A stretch of 64,000 bases of DNA from Comamonas testosteroni (GTDB lineage: Bacteria; Pseudomonadota; Gammaproteobacteria; Burkholderiales; Burkholderiaceae_C): positions 124,001 through 188,000 of the forward strand of contig NZ_AWOR01000001.1 in NCBI RefSeq assembly GCF_000761245.1, read 5' to 3'. The notes beneath the pieces are model-generated. The model saw nothing but the letters and a program-made list of their open reading frames with translations, was not told the DNA's origin and searched no databases. The number at the start of each line of letters is the position of its first letter. The stretch's first letter is position 1. Below are positions 42,830 through 51,412 of this stretch, one piece after another. Made by a program: the position numbers and the translations under genes.

Positions 42830-45310
42830 ATGAAAAAATCCAAACTGGTCATGATTGGTAACGGAATGGCAGGCGTGCGCGCGCTGGAAGAGCTGCTGGC
42901 CATTGCCCCCGATCTGTACGACATCACGGTCTTCGGCGCCGAGCCGCATCCCAACTACAACCGCATTCTGCTGTCGCCCGTGCTCGCCGGCGAGCAGACG
43001 CTCGGCGATATCGTTCTCAACGACTGGTCCTGGTACCAGGACCACCATATCTTGCTGCACGCCGGCTATACCGTGACTGCGGTGGACCGAGCCCGGCGCA
43101 CGGTACATGCGGTCAATGCCCAGGGCGAGACCGCCAGCGCCGAGTACGACCGACTGATCATGGCGACGGGCTCCAAGCCCTTCATCCTGCCCATCCCCGG
43201 CAAGGACCTGGAGGGCGTGCTGGCCTACCGCGACATTGCCGACACCGAGGCCATGATCGAAGCGGCAAAGACACTCAGGCATGCGGTGGTGATCGGCGGT
43301 GGCCTGCTGGGGCTGGAGGCGGCCAACGGCCTCATGAAGCGCGGCATGCAGGTCACCGTGGTGCATGTCGGCGACTGGCTGATGGAGCGCCAGCTCGACG
43401 ATCAGGCGGGCCGCATGCTGCAGAAATCGCTGGCCGAGCGCGGCATGCAGTTCTGCATGCAGGCGCAGACGCAGGAGCTGCTGGGCGACGAAGACGCAGG
43501 ACGCAGTGGCCGCGTGCGCGCCGTGCGTTTCAAGGACGGCAGCGAGATTCCGGCCGAGTTGGTGGTGATGGCCGTGGGCATCCGGCCCAGCACCGAACTG
43601 GCCGAGTCCATGCACCTGCATGTGAACCGAGGCATCGTGGTCAGCGATACGCTGCAGACCGTGACCGATCCGCGCATCTATGCCGTGGGTGAATGCGCGG
43701 CACACCGAGGCATTGCCTACGGGCTGGTGGCGCCCTTGTTCGAGCAGGGCAAGGTGCTGGCCAACCATCTGGCCGAGTTCGGCATCGGCCGCTACCTGGG
43801 TTCGCTGACCTCGACCAAGCTCAAGGTCACGGGCATCGATCTGTTCTCTGCAGGCGATTTCCAGGGCGGCGGCGATACCGAGGAAATTCTCATGAGCGAC
43901 CCCTATGCGGGGGTCTACAAGAAGCTGGTCATCAAGGACGACAAGCTGGTCGGTGCCTGCCTGTACGGCGACACGGTCGACGGTAGCTGGTACTTCAAGC
44001 TGCTGCGCGAGGGCCGCAGCGTGGCCGATATCCGCGACAAGCTGATGTTTGGCGAATCCAATCTCGGCGACACCGGCCACCAGGGCCAGAGCAAGGCCGC
44101 GGCCATGGCCGACGGCGACGAGGTCTGCGGGTGCAACGGCGTGACCAAGGGCGCGATCTGCAAGGCCATCAAGGACAAGGGCCTGTTCACGCTTGACGAT
44201 GTACGCAAGCACACCAAGGCCAGTGCCAGCTGCGGCTCCTGCACGGGACTGGTGGAGCAGATCATCATGTTCACGGCCGGCGGCGACTACTCGGCGGCTC
44301 CCAAGACCAAGGCCATGTGCGGCTGCACCGATCACGGCCACCAGGCCGTGCGCGATGCGATCGCTGAGCACAAGCTGCTGAGCACGGATGCGGTGTTCCG
44401 CTTCATGGAGTGGCGCACACCCAATGGCTGTGCCTCCTGCCGCCCGGCCGTCAACTACTATCTTGTAAGCACCTGGCCCAAGGAGGCCAGGGACGACCCG
44501 CAAAGCCGCTTCATCAACGAGCGCAGCCACGCCAATATCCAGAAGGACGGCAGCTACAGCGTGATTCCGCGCATGTGGGGCGGTGAGACCACGGCCTCCG
44601 AGCTGCGCCGCATTGCCGATGTGGTGGACAAGTACCAGATCCCCACCGTGAAGGTCACGGGCGGCCAGCGCATCGATCTGCTGGGCGTGAAGAAGGAGGA
44701 TCTGCAGGCCGTCTGGAACGATATAGGCATGCCCTGCGGCCATGCCTATGCCAAGGCGCTGCGCACGGTCAAGACCTGCGTGGGCAGCGAATGGTGCCGC
44801 ATGGGCACGCAGGACAGCACCCAGATGGGCAAGGACCTGGAGCGCGCCATGTGGCGCATGTACGCACCGCACAAGGTGAAGTTCGCCGTCAGCGGCTGCC
44901 CGCGCAACTGCGCGGAGTCCGGCATCAAGGATGTGGGAATCATCGGCGTGGACTCGGGCTGGGAGATGTATGTGGGCGGCAACGGCGGCATCAAGACCGA
45001 GGTCGCGCATTTCTTCACCAAGCTCAAGACCGCCGAAGAGGTGATGGAGTACACGGGCGCCTTCATGCAGCTGTATCGCCTGGAAGGCTGGTATCTGGAG
45101 CGCACGGTGCACTACATCAATCGCGTGGGTCTGGACTATGTCAAGCGACGCATTCTCGACGATGCCGAGGGCCGCAGGGCGCTGTGGGAGCAGCTGCAGT
45201 TTGCACTGGACGGCGAGCCCGATCCCTGGTTCGAAGCCGACAAGGCTGCCGTGGATACGCGCCAGTTCCAGCCACTGACTGCGGCGCAAACCGAAAGCGC
45301 CAGCGTCTGA
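42830..45310 (+). CDS. nirB: Assimilatory nitrite reductase (NADH), large subunit NirB
   Basis: NirB reduces nitrite to ammonium with NADH. The 826-residue protein has an N-terminal FAD/NAD module (KLVMIGNGMAGVRALEELL and VVIGGGLLGLEAANGLMKRG), a BFD-type [2Fe-2S] region (CGCNGVTKGAICKAI...SCGSC, residues about 430-480), a second Cys block (CGCTDHG), and the siroheme/[4Fe-4S] site Cys-x5-Cys in TCVGSEWC plus Cys-x3-Cys in SGCPRNCAES. The start at 42830 has GGGGA 6 bases upstream and lies beyond the attenuator. Siroheme would come from CobA encoded at 48835. Nitrogen limitation (sigma54/NtrC) and nitrate (NasR) should both be needed for expression. Confidence 0.96.
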   Translation: MKKSKLVMIGNGMAGVRALEELLAIAPDLYDITVFGAEPHPNYNRILLSPVLAGEQTLGDIVLNDWSWYQDHHILLHAGYTVTAVDRARRTVHAVNAQGETASAEYDRLIMATGSKPFILPIPGKDLEGVLAYRDIADTEAMIEAAKTLRHAVVIGGGLLGLEAANGLMKRGMQVTVVHVGDWLMERQLDDQAGRMLQKSLAERGMQFCMQAQTQELLGDEDAGRSGRVRAVRFKDGSEIPAELVVMAVGIRPSTELAESMHLHVNRGIVVSDTLQTVTDPRIYAVGECAAHRGIAYGLVAPLFEQGKVLANHLAEFGIGRYLGSLTSTKLKVTGIDLFSAGDFQGGGDTEEILMSDPYAGVYKKLVIKDDKLVGACLYGDTVDGSWYFKLLREGRSVADIRDKLMFGESNLGDTGHQGQSKAAAMADGDEVCGCNGVTKGAICKAIKDKGLFTLDDVRKHTKASASCGSCTGLVEQIIMFTAGGDYSAAPKTKAMCGCTDHGHQAVRDAIAEHKLLSTDAVFRFMEWRTPNGCASCRPAVNYYLVSTWPKEARDDPQSRFINERSHANIQKDGSYSVIPRMWGGETTASELRRIADVVDKYQIPTVKVTGGQRIDLLGVKKEDLQAVWNDIGMPCGHAYAKALRTVKTCVGSEWCRMGTQDSTQMGKDLERAMWRMYAPHKVKFAVSGCPRNCAESGIKDVGIIGVDSGWEMYVGGNGGIKTEVAHFFTKLKTAEEVMEYTGAFMQLYRLEGWYLERTVHYINRVGLDYVKRRILDDAEGRRALWEQLQFALDGEPDPWFEADKAAVDTRQFQPLTAAQTESASV

Positions 45311-45333
45311 TCACAAGCACCGAGGAGCCAGAA

Positions 45334-45732
45334 ATGAGCGAATGGATTTCTATCTGCACGATTGATGACATCCCAGTGCTGGGAGCACGCCGCGTGGCGC
45401 GTGCACAAGGGCTGGATGTGGCCGTGTTCCGCAATGCCGACGACGAGGTGTTTGCGCTGCTGGACCGCTGCCCGCACAAGGGCGGCCCGCTGTCGCAAGG
45501 CATTGTGTTCGGTCGCAGCGTGGCCTGCCCGCTGCACAACTGGACGATTGCGCTGAGCTCCGGCGAGGCGGCGGCGCCTGACGAGGGCTGCACGCCTTAT
45601 TTCAGCGTGCGTGTGCAGGACGGTGCGGTGCAGCTGCGCGCCGACGAACTGGCCAGCCGAGCCCTGGAGCAGACCCGCCCACATGCCGGTCCTGCGCATT
45701 GCGCTGCCAGGTCCAGCTGTGCTGCGGCCTAG
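45334..45732 (+). CDS. nirD: Nitrite reductase small subunit NirD (Rieske type)
   Basis: A 132-residue Rieske-fold protein that partners NirB. Both ligand pairs of a [2Fe-2S] Rieske cluster are present: Cys and His in DRCPHKGGPLSQ, and Cys-x2-His in ACPLHNWTI. Some NirD proteins, such as that of E. coli, lack them. The C-terminal 25 residues are extra and Cys/Ala-rich. A GAGGAG site precedes the ATG, 23 bases after nirB, so the two are co-translated. About 80 bases without a gene follow before the small Cys-rich frame. Confidence 0.93.
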   Translation: MSEWISICTIDDIPVLGARRVARAQGLDVAVFRNADDEVFALLDRCPHKGGPLSQGIVFGRSVACPLHNWTIALSSGEAAAPDEGCTPYFSVRVQDGAVQLRADELASRALEQTRPHAGPAHCAARSSCAAA

Positions 45733-45811
45733 CGTCTTGATAGGTATGAATTGAGTAGCAGCATGCGCTTGATAGCCGGGCGCTGCGGCGCAATTTCACT
45801 GAAAGTCTGCC

Positions 45812-45940
45812 ATGCATGAGACCCGATCCACTTGTCCCTGCTGCGGCGCCGGCTGCGGATTCGCCTTCGGTGGTCCGCGTTGTGGCGGCCCGCGTTGCGG
45901 TGAACATGGGCGCCGCAGCCTCCCTCTGGTGACGCCATGA
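45812..45940 (+). CDS. 42-residue Cys-rich ORF copying the NasA N-terminus
   Basis: This short frame encodes 42 residues opening MHETRSTCPCCGAGCGF, against MKETKSTCPYCGVGCGV in NasA: 12 of the first 16 residues agree, including the three Cys of the [4Fe-4S] motif (Cys8, Cys11, Cys15). A short internal repeat GGPRCGGPRCG adds two more Cys. The stop overlaps the nasA ATG (ATGA), and a GAAAG site precedes its own ATG. NasA has no good ribosome site of its own, so nasA translation may depend on this frame. It could be a leader peptide, a small metal-binding protein, or the relic of a duplication. No family is recognised. Confidence 0.55.
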   Translation: MHETRSTCPCCGAGCGFAFGGPRCGGPRCGEHGRRSLPLVTP

Positions 45941-48798
45941 AAGAAACCAAGTCCACCTGTCCCTATTGCGGTGTCGGCTGCGGCGTGGTCATCGAGTCCG
46001 ATGGCCTGCAGATTACCGGCGTGCGCGGCGATCCCGAGCATCCTGCCAACTTGGGCCGTCTGTGCACCAAGGGAAGCACCCTGCATCTGACGGCTGCGCC
46101 CGCCTATGCGCAGCAGGCCCGTTTGCTGCAGCCCATGCGCAGGCTGCAGCGAGGCGGTGCACCACAGGCCGCGAGCTGGGATGAGGCACTGGACGAGCTG
46201 GCGGCTCGCATTGCCGGCATTCGCGCCGCACATGGACCCGATGCACTGGGTTTCTATCTCAGCGGGCAGTTGCTGACCGAGGACTATTACGTCTTCAACA
46301 AGCTGGTCAAAGGTTTGCTGGGTACCAATAATCTCGACACCAATTCGCGCCTGTGCATGAGCAGCGCAGTGGCCGGCTACAAGGCCACGCTGGGCGCCGA
46401 TGCACCACCGGCTTGCTATGAGGACATAGATCTGGCCGGCTGCATGTTCATCACGGGCAGCAATATGGCCTGGGCGCATCCGATTCTGTTCCGGCGTGTG
46501 GAAGAAGCCAGGGCGCGCAACTCGCAGCTCAGAATCATCGTGGCCGATCCGCGCCGCACCGAGACCGCAGAGCTGGCCGATCTCTATCTGCCACTGCAGC
46601 CGGGCAGCGATGTGATGCTGTTTCACGGTCTGCTGCACATCATGCTGTGGGAGGGCTGGACGGACAGCGCCTTCATCGCGCAGCACACCAGCGGCTTTGC
46701 ACAGCTCAAGGAGCTGGTGCGCGAAGCGACGCCCGAGAAGGTCGCTGCCATCTGCGGCCTGCCCGTGGCGGACCTCTACCAGGCGGCGCGCTGGATGGCG
46801 CTGGGCGGTGCCCAGGAGCCGACGGGCGCGCGTCGTCCCACGCTCAGCCTGTACTGCCAGGGTCTGAACCAGAGCCGCAGCGGCACGGCCAACAACGCCG
46901 CGCTGATCAATCTGCATCTGGCGACAGGCCAGATCGGCAGGCCTGGCGCCGGGCCCCTGTCGCTGACGGGTCAGCCCAATGCCATGGGCGGGCGCGAGGT
47001 GGGCGGGCTGTCCAATTTGCTGAGCGCGCATCGCGATCTGGCCAAGCCGGAGCATCGGGCCGAAGTGGAGCGGCTATGGGGGGTGGAGTCGATTCCAGCG
47101 CAGCCCGGAAAGTCCGCACTGGAGATGTTCGAGGCCGCTGCCGACGGCCAGATCAAGGCCTTGTGGATTGCCTGTACCAATCCCGCGCAAAGCATGCCCG
47201 AGCAGGCCATGGTGCGCAGGGCGCTGGAGCGTGCCGAGCTGGTGGTGGTGCAGGAGGCTTTTGCCTCGACCGAGACCACGGCCTATGCCGACTGGCTGCT
47301 GCCTGCCTCCACCTGGGGCGAGAAGCTGGGCACGGTCACCAACAGCGAGCGGCGCATCTCGCGGGTGCGCGCTGCCGTGGTCGCACCGGGGGCGGCACGC
47401 CATGACTGGCAGATAGGCGTGCAGCTGGCACGGCGCCTGGAGCAGCATCTGCGGCCCTCGCTGCCCACGCTGTTCCCCTATGACACCGTGAATGCCGACG
47501 CGGGTGCCGAAGCTGTCTGGAACGAGCATCGCGAATCCACACGCGGGCGCGATCTGGATATCACGGGTCTGAGCTGGGCGGTGCTGGAGGTCAAGGGACC
47601 CCAGCAATGGCCCATGCCGCAAGGCGCCAGCCAGGGCCGGCAGCGTCTGTATGGCGATGCGGTGTTTGCGACGGAGGACGGGCGCGCACGCTTTGATGCC
47701 CAGCCCTGGCAGGCGGTGGCTGTGCCGCGCGATGCACGGCATCCGTTCAGTCTCAACACCGGCCGCCTGCGCGATCAATGGCATGGCATGACGCGCACCG
47801 GCCAGCTGGGGCGCTTGTTTGCCCATGTCAGCGAACCGCAGCTGCAGGTCAGTCGCCAGGACATGCAGCGCCTGCAGCTGCAGGACGGCGATCTGGTCCA
47901 TGTCTCCAACCGCTATGGCGCCATCGTTCTGCCCGTCCAGGCGGACCCGGGGTTGCAGCCCGCACAGCTTTATCTGCCCATGCACTGGGGCAGCATGTAC
48001 CTGAGCGGCATGGGCTCCAAGGGGCAGCGGCTTGCGGGCGTCAACGCCTTGACCACGCCAGAGCGCTGCCCGCGCTCCAAGCAGCCCGAGCTCAAGCACG
48101 TGGCCGTGAAGCTGCTCAGGGCCGAGCTGCCCTGGACCTGTCTGGGCATGGCCTGGCTGGATGAACGGCAGGTGCAGTCGGTTCGCCAGGCATTGACCGA
48201 ATTGATGGCCGAGTTCGACTTTGCCAGCTGCGTGCTGTTTGGACGCGCCGTGCCGCTGGAGCAAGCGGATCAGGGCCGCACCGGCGTGCAGTTTCGCGCG
48301 GCGGCCTATGCGCAGCCCGGCGCCCAGGTGCTGGCGCGGCTGCACAGCCTGCTGCAGCTCGATGGCCCGCAGGCCATGCGCTATGCCGACGCGCGTCGCC
48401 AGTGCAGCCGGGCCATGGCGATAGGCCGGCAGAGCGAGGAGCCCAGGCTCGATGCCTTTTTGCTCTGCGGTGACGCCAGTGCCGGCCGCTGGCTGGGGCC
48501 GGTACTGCGCGACGAGCAATCGGTGCAAAGCTATGGGCGTCTGCTGCTGTCCTCGGGGGCCAGGCCGCCCGCCGCCCTGCCGGCCCGGTCACCACAGATC
48601 TGTGCCTGCATGAATGTGGATGAGGTCAGCATCAGCTCGGCACTGACCGCGTGCCAGGGCTCCGCCGACGAGCGACTCGCGCAGCTCAAGTCTTCCCTGG
48701 GTTGCGGCACGCGCTGCGGCTCCTGCATTCCCAGGATCAAACAACTGGTGCATGCGACGCCTGCGCCGCAGTCGGCAGCCCTGCCGGTTGCCGCCTAG
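45937..48798 (+). CDS. nasA: Assimilatory nitrate reductase catalytic subunit NasA
   Basis: NasA reduces nitrate to nitrite in the cytoplasm using bis-MGD molybdenum. The 953-residue protein has an N-terminal [4Fe-4S] motif (Cys8, Cys11, Cys15, Cys43), the molybdopterin oxidoreductase core with GSNMAWAHPILFRR and LSLTGQPNAMGGREVGG, a dinucleotide-binding domain (SLNTGRLRDQWHGMTRTG), and a C-terminal BFD-like [2Fe-2S] domain (CACMNVDEVS...CGTRCGSC, residues about 888-930). The BFD domain marks the NasA type that takes electrons from a partner flavoprotein; no NasB-like reductase is adjacent. It follows nirBD and precedes cobA. The ATG is overlapped by the stop of the Cys-rich small frame. Confidence 0.95.
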   Translation: MKETKSTCPYCGVGCGVVIESDGLQITGVRGDPEHPANLGRLCTKGSTLHLTAAPAYAQQARLLQPMRRLQRGGAPQAASWDEALDELAARIAGIRAAHGPDALGFYLSGQLLTEDYYVFNKLVKGLLGTNNLDTNSRLCMSSAVAGYKATLGADAPPACYEDIDLAGCMFITGSNMAWAHPILFRRVEEARARNSQLRIIVADPRRTETAELADLYLPLQPGSDVMLFHGLLHIMLWEGWTDSAFIAQHTSGFAQLKELVREATPEKVAAICGLPVADLYQAARWMALGGAQEPTGARRPTLSLYCQGLNQSRSGTANNAALINLHLATGQIGRPGAGPLSLTGQPNAMGGREVGGLSNLLSAHRDLAKPEHRAEVERLWGVESIPAQPGKSALEMFEAAADGQIKALWIACTNPAQSMPEQAMVRRALERAELVVVQEAFASTETTAYADWLLPASTWGEKLGTVTNSERRISRVRAAVVAPGAARHDWQIGVQLARRLEQHLRPSLPTLFPYDTVNADAGAEAVWNEHRESTRGRDLDITGLSWAVLEVKGPQQWPMPQGASQGRQRLYGDAVFATEDGRARFDAQPWQAVAVPRDARHPFSLNTGRLRDQWHGMTRTGQLGRLFAHVSEPQLQVSRQDMQRLQLQDGDLVHVSNRYGAIVLPVQADPGLQPAQLYLPMHWGSMYLSGMGSKGQRLAGVNALTTPERCPRSKQPELKHVAVKLLRAELPWTCLGMAWLDERQVQSVRQALTELMAEFDFASCVLFGRAVPLEQADQGRTGVQFRAAAYAQPGAQVLARLHSLLQLDGPQAMRYADARRQCSRAMAIGRQSEEPRLDAFLLCGDASAGRWLGPVLRDEQSVQSYGRLLLSSGARPPAALPARSPQICACMNVDEVSISSALTACQGSADERLAQLKSSLGCGTRCGSCIPRIKQLVHATPAPQSAALPVAA

Positions 48799-48834
48799 AT
48801 TCCGATGTCCGGCAATGCATATGAAAGGCCAGCC

Positions 48835-49659
48835 ATGACAAACAGCCATGCCACTTCCCTGCCGCCCGTGGGCCGCTGCTACCTGGTCGGCGCGGGCCCC
48901 GGTGATCCGGAGCTGCTCACGCTCAAGGCGCTGAGACTGATCCAGTCCGCCACGCTGCTGCTGGCAGACGATCTGGTGTCTGCCGATATCGTGAAGCTTG
49001 CCAGCACAAGCGCCCGCATCGTTCATGTGGGCAAGCGCGGCGGGCGCGAGAGCACCTCGCAGGAATTCATCGAAAAGCTCATGATCATGGCGGCCCGCCA
49101 GGGTGAGCTGGTGGTGCGCCTCAAGGGCGGAGATCCCTTCATCTTTGGCCGTGGCGGCGAAGAGGTCGAGCATCTGAGCCGGGCCGGAATTGCCGTCGAG
49201 GTGGTCAACGGCATCACCGCCGGACTGGCCGCCGCCACCAGCCTCGGCGTGCCGCTGACCCATCGCGACCATGCCCATGGCGTGGTGTTCATCACCGGTC
49301 ACGCCAAGCCAGGCAGTGCTGGTCATGACTGGCAGTTGCTGGCCAGCACGGCCCGGATGCTGGAGCTGACACTGGTGATCTACATGGGTGTCGCCACTGC
49401 CGCCGTCATCCAGCAGCAGTTGCTGGCCGGCGGACTGCCGGCTTCTACTCCAGTGGCTCTGGTCCAGAATGCCAGCCTGCCTGCACAGCAGCAGATCCTG
49501 ACCGATCTGGGGCAGATGACGCAGGCGCTGGCAGCCAGCGGGCTGGGCAGTCCCTGCGTGTTCGTGGTGGGCGATGTGGTCAGTCTGGCCGCATCCTACG
49601 GCGAGAGCCTGGGCGGGCTGATGGAGCAGGTGCAGCTGCGCCGGGCCGTGGGCGCATGA
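48835..49659 (+). CDS. cobA: Uroporphyrinogen-III C-methyltransferase
   Basis: A 274-residue SUMT that methylates uroporphyrinogen III twice with S-adenosylmethionine to give precorrin-2, the siroheme precursor needed by NirB. Motifs are YLVGAGPGDPELLTLKALR at the N-terminus, VRLKGGDPFIFGRGGEE near residue 98 and GITAGLAAATSLGVPLTHR near residue 130. The start at 48835 has AAAGG upstream; an ATG at 48805 is in frame but lacks a site. It lacks the dehydrogenase/ferrochelatase half of CysG, so those steps are encoded elsewhere. It ends the nir-nas operon. Confidence 0.94.
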   Translation: MTNSHATSLPPVGRCYLVGAGPGDPELLTLKALRLIQSATLLLADDLVSADIVKLASTSARIVHVGKRGGRESTSQEFIEKLMIMAARQGELVVRLKGGDPFIFGRGGEEVEHLSRAGIAVEVVNGITAGLAAATSLGVPLTHRDHAHGVVFITGHAKPGSAGHDWQLLASTARMLELTLVIYMGVATAAVIQQQLLAGGLPASTPVALVQNASLPAQQQILTDLGQMTQALAASGLGSPCVFVVGDVVSLAASYGESLGGLMEQVQLRRAVGA

Positions 49660-49792
49660 GGCCGATTGCTGACAGCTGTCCCCCTTTTGTCTGAGTGCCT
49701 GGCCTGCATGACTAGAATTTGTTCGGTAACCCCTGAACATTTGTCACACCCGGCCGCGCCAGTCTGCAGGGGGATAGCGGCGGCCGACACCT

Positions 49793-51247
49793 ATGAGTCA
49801 TGCGATGAGCACTGCATATCCTGATACCCAGCTTTTGATCGACGGTCAGTGGCAGGACGCTGCCAGCGGCAAGAAAATTGATGTGCGCAACCCTGCCACG
49901 GGCGAGGTGATTGGCCGCGTGGCCCATGCCGATATTGCCGATCTGGATCGCGCCCTGGCGGCGGCCGACAAGGGCTTTCAGGTCTGGCGCAAGGTGTCTG
50001 CCCACGAGCGCGGTGCCATCATGCGCCGTGCCGCAGCCCTGCTCAAGGAACGCGCCGACGAGATTGCCGCGCTGCTGACGCAGGAGCAGGGCAAGCCGCT
50101 GGCCGAGGCCAAGGTGGAAATCATTGCCGGCGCCGGCATCATCGAATGGTTTGCCGACGAGGCTTTGCGTGTCTATGGCCGTATTGTGCCTTCGCGTCGC
50201 CCCGAGCAGCAGCAACTGGTGATCAAGGAGCCCGTGGGTCCGGTCGCTGCCTTCACGCCCTGGAACTTCCCCGTCAACCAGATCGTGCGCAAGATCGGTG
50301 CGGCCCTGGCTTCGGGCTGCTCCTTCCTGGTCAAGGCCCCCGAGGAGACTCCGGCTTCCCCTGCCGCCCTGCTCAAGTGTTTCGTCGATGCCGGCATTCC
50401 TGCCGGTGTCGTGGGCCTGGTCTATGGCAACCCTGCGCAGATTTCCGAATATCTGATTGCTCACCCCGTGATCCGCAAGGTGACCTTCACGGGCTCCACG
50501 GCCGTGGGCAAGCAGCTGGCAGCGCTTGCCGGCCTGCACATGAAGCGCTCCACCATGGAGCTCGGCGGCCATGCCCCCGTGATCGTGGCCGAGGATGCCG
50601 ATGTGCAACTGGCCGTCAAGGCCGCGGGTGCGGCCAAGTTCCGCAATGCGGGCCAGGTCTGCATCTCGCCCACGCGCTTTCTGGTGCACAACAGCGTGCG
50701 CGAGGAGTTCACGCGCGCCATGGTGGCACATGCCGAGGCATTGAAGGTCGGCAACGGCCTGGAGCAGGGCACGCAGATGGGCCCGCTGGCCAATCCGCGC
50801 CGCGTGACGGCATTGACCCAGCTGATCCAGAACGCCGAGCAAAGCGGTGCCAAGCTGATGACGGGCGGCGAATCCTTTGGCTCTGCCGGTAACTTCTTTG
50901 CCCCCACGGTGCTGGCCGACGTGCCGTTGACGGCCGATATCTTCAACCAGGAGCCCTTCGGTCCCGTGGCTGCGATTCGCGGCTTCGACAGGATCGAAGA
51001 CGCGATTCAGGAGGCCAATCGCCTGTCCTATGGTCTGGCGGCCTATGCCTTCACGCGCTCGCTCAAGACGACGCACCAGCTGTCTCAGGATGTGGAAGCC
51101 GGCATGCTGTGGATCAACCAGCCGGCACTGCCATCGGCCGAGCTGCCCTTTGGCGGCATCAAGGATTCGGGCTACGGCTCCGAAGGCGGCCCGGAAGCGT
51201 TGGAGGCCTATCTGGTGGCCAAGGCCGTGGCAATCAGCTGCGTTTGA
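49793..51247 (+). CDS. NAD(P)-dependent succinate-semialdehyde dehydrogenase-like aldehyde dehydrogenase
   Basis: A 484-residue aldehyde dehydrogenase, closest in wording to the GabD/SSADH subgroup: [19 protein letters not shown] (Asn169-type site), [16 protein letters not shown] for the cofactor, catalytic Glu in [11 protein letters not shown] and catalytic Cys in [14 protein letters not shown]. It oxidises a semialdehyde to an acid. An ATG at 49805 is an alternative start. It is a single gene ended by a terminator at 51268, and no gab transaminase is adjacent. The exact substrate is not certain. Confidence 0.9.
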   Translation: MSHAMSTAYPDTQLLIDGQWQDAASGKKIDVRNPATGEVIGRVAHADIADLDRALAAADKGFQVWRKVSAHERGAIMRRAAALLKERADEIAALLTQEQGKPLAEAKVEIIAGAGIIEWFADEALRVYGRIVPSRRPEQQQLVIKEPVGPVAAFTPWNFPVNQIVRKIGAALASGCSFLVKAPEETPASPAALLKCFVDAGIPAGVVGLVYGNPAQISEYLIAHPVIRKVTFTGSTAVGKQLAALAGLHMKRSTMELGGHAPVIVAEDADVQLAVKAAGAAKFRNAGQVCISPTRFLVHNSVREEFTRAMVAHAEALKVGNGLEQGTQMGPLANPRRVTALTQLIQNAEQSGAKLMTGGESFGSAGNFFAPTVLADVPLTADIFNQEPFGPVAAIRGFDRIEDAIQEANRLSYGLAAYAFTRSLKTTHQLSQDVEAGMLWINQPALPSAELPFGGIKDSGYGSEGGPEALEAYLVAKAVAISCV

Positions 51248-51267
51248 ATCTGCAAGGTATCTGATGC

Positions 51268-51292
51268 AAGGCCACCCTCGGGTGGCCTTTTT
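51268..51292 (+). terminator. Intrinsic terminator after the aldehyde dehydrogenase gene
   Basis: The stem AAGGCCACC/GGTGGCCTT with a four-base loop is followed by TTTTTC. It lies about 20 bases after the stop codon and isolates the TonB operon from upstream transcription. Confidence 0.88.
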
Positions 51293-51335
51293 CATGGGAT
51301 GTGTATGTCGTGCGGCTTATGAAGACTGTTTGTTG

Positions 51336-51362
51336 ATCGTTATTCCAAAAATGAATAGCGGT
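51336..51362 (+). promoter_or_regulatory. ModE-like palindrome in the promoter of the Mo/W uptake operon
   Basis: The inverted repeat ATCGTTATTC-N7-GAATAGCGGT has 7 of 8 matching bases in its inner arms and contains CGTTAT-N11-ATAGCG. The E. coli ModE operator at modA has the same plan, CGTTAT-N12-ATAACG. A TAGAAT -10 box lies at 51366-51371, so a bound protein would cover the -35 region and repress. No modE gene is in the window. Confidence 0.6.
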
Positions 51363-51412
51363 GGCTAGAATCGACGGTTTTTTACATTCGACAACAAATT
51401 CCAGCCCACCCC

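Noticed and set aside
42701..45289. An 862-codon open frame on the minus strand opposite nirB
   Set aside because: It mirrors the codon structure of NirB, has His/Leu/Ala-rich low-complexity translation and no ribosome site. It is a shadow of a high-GC gene.
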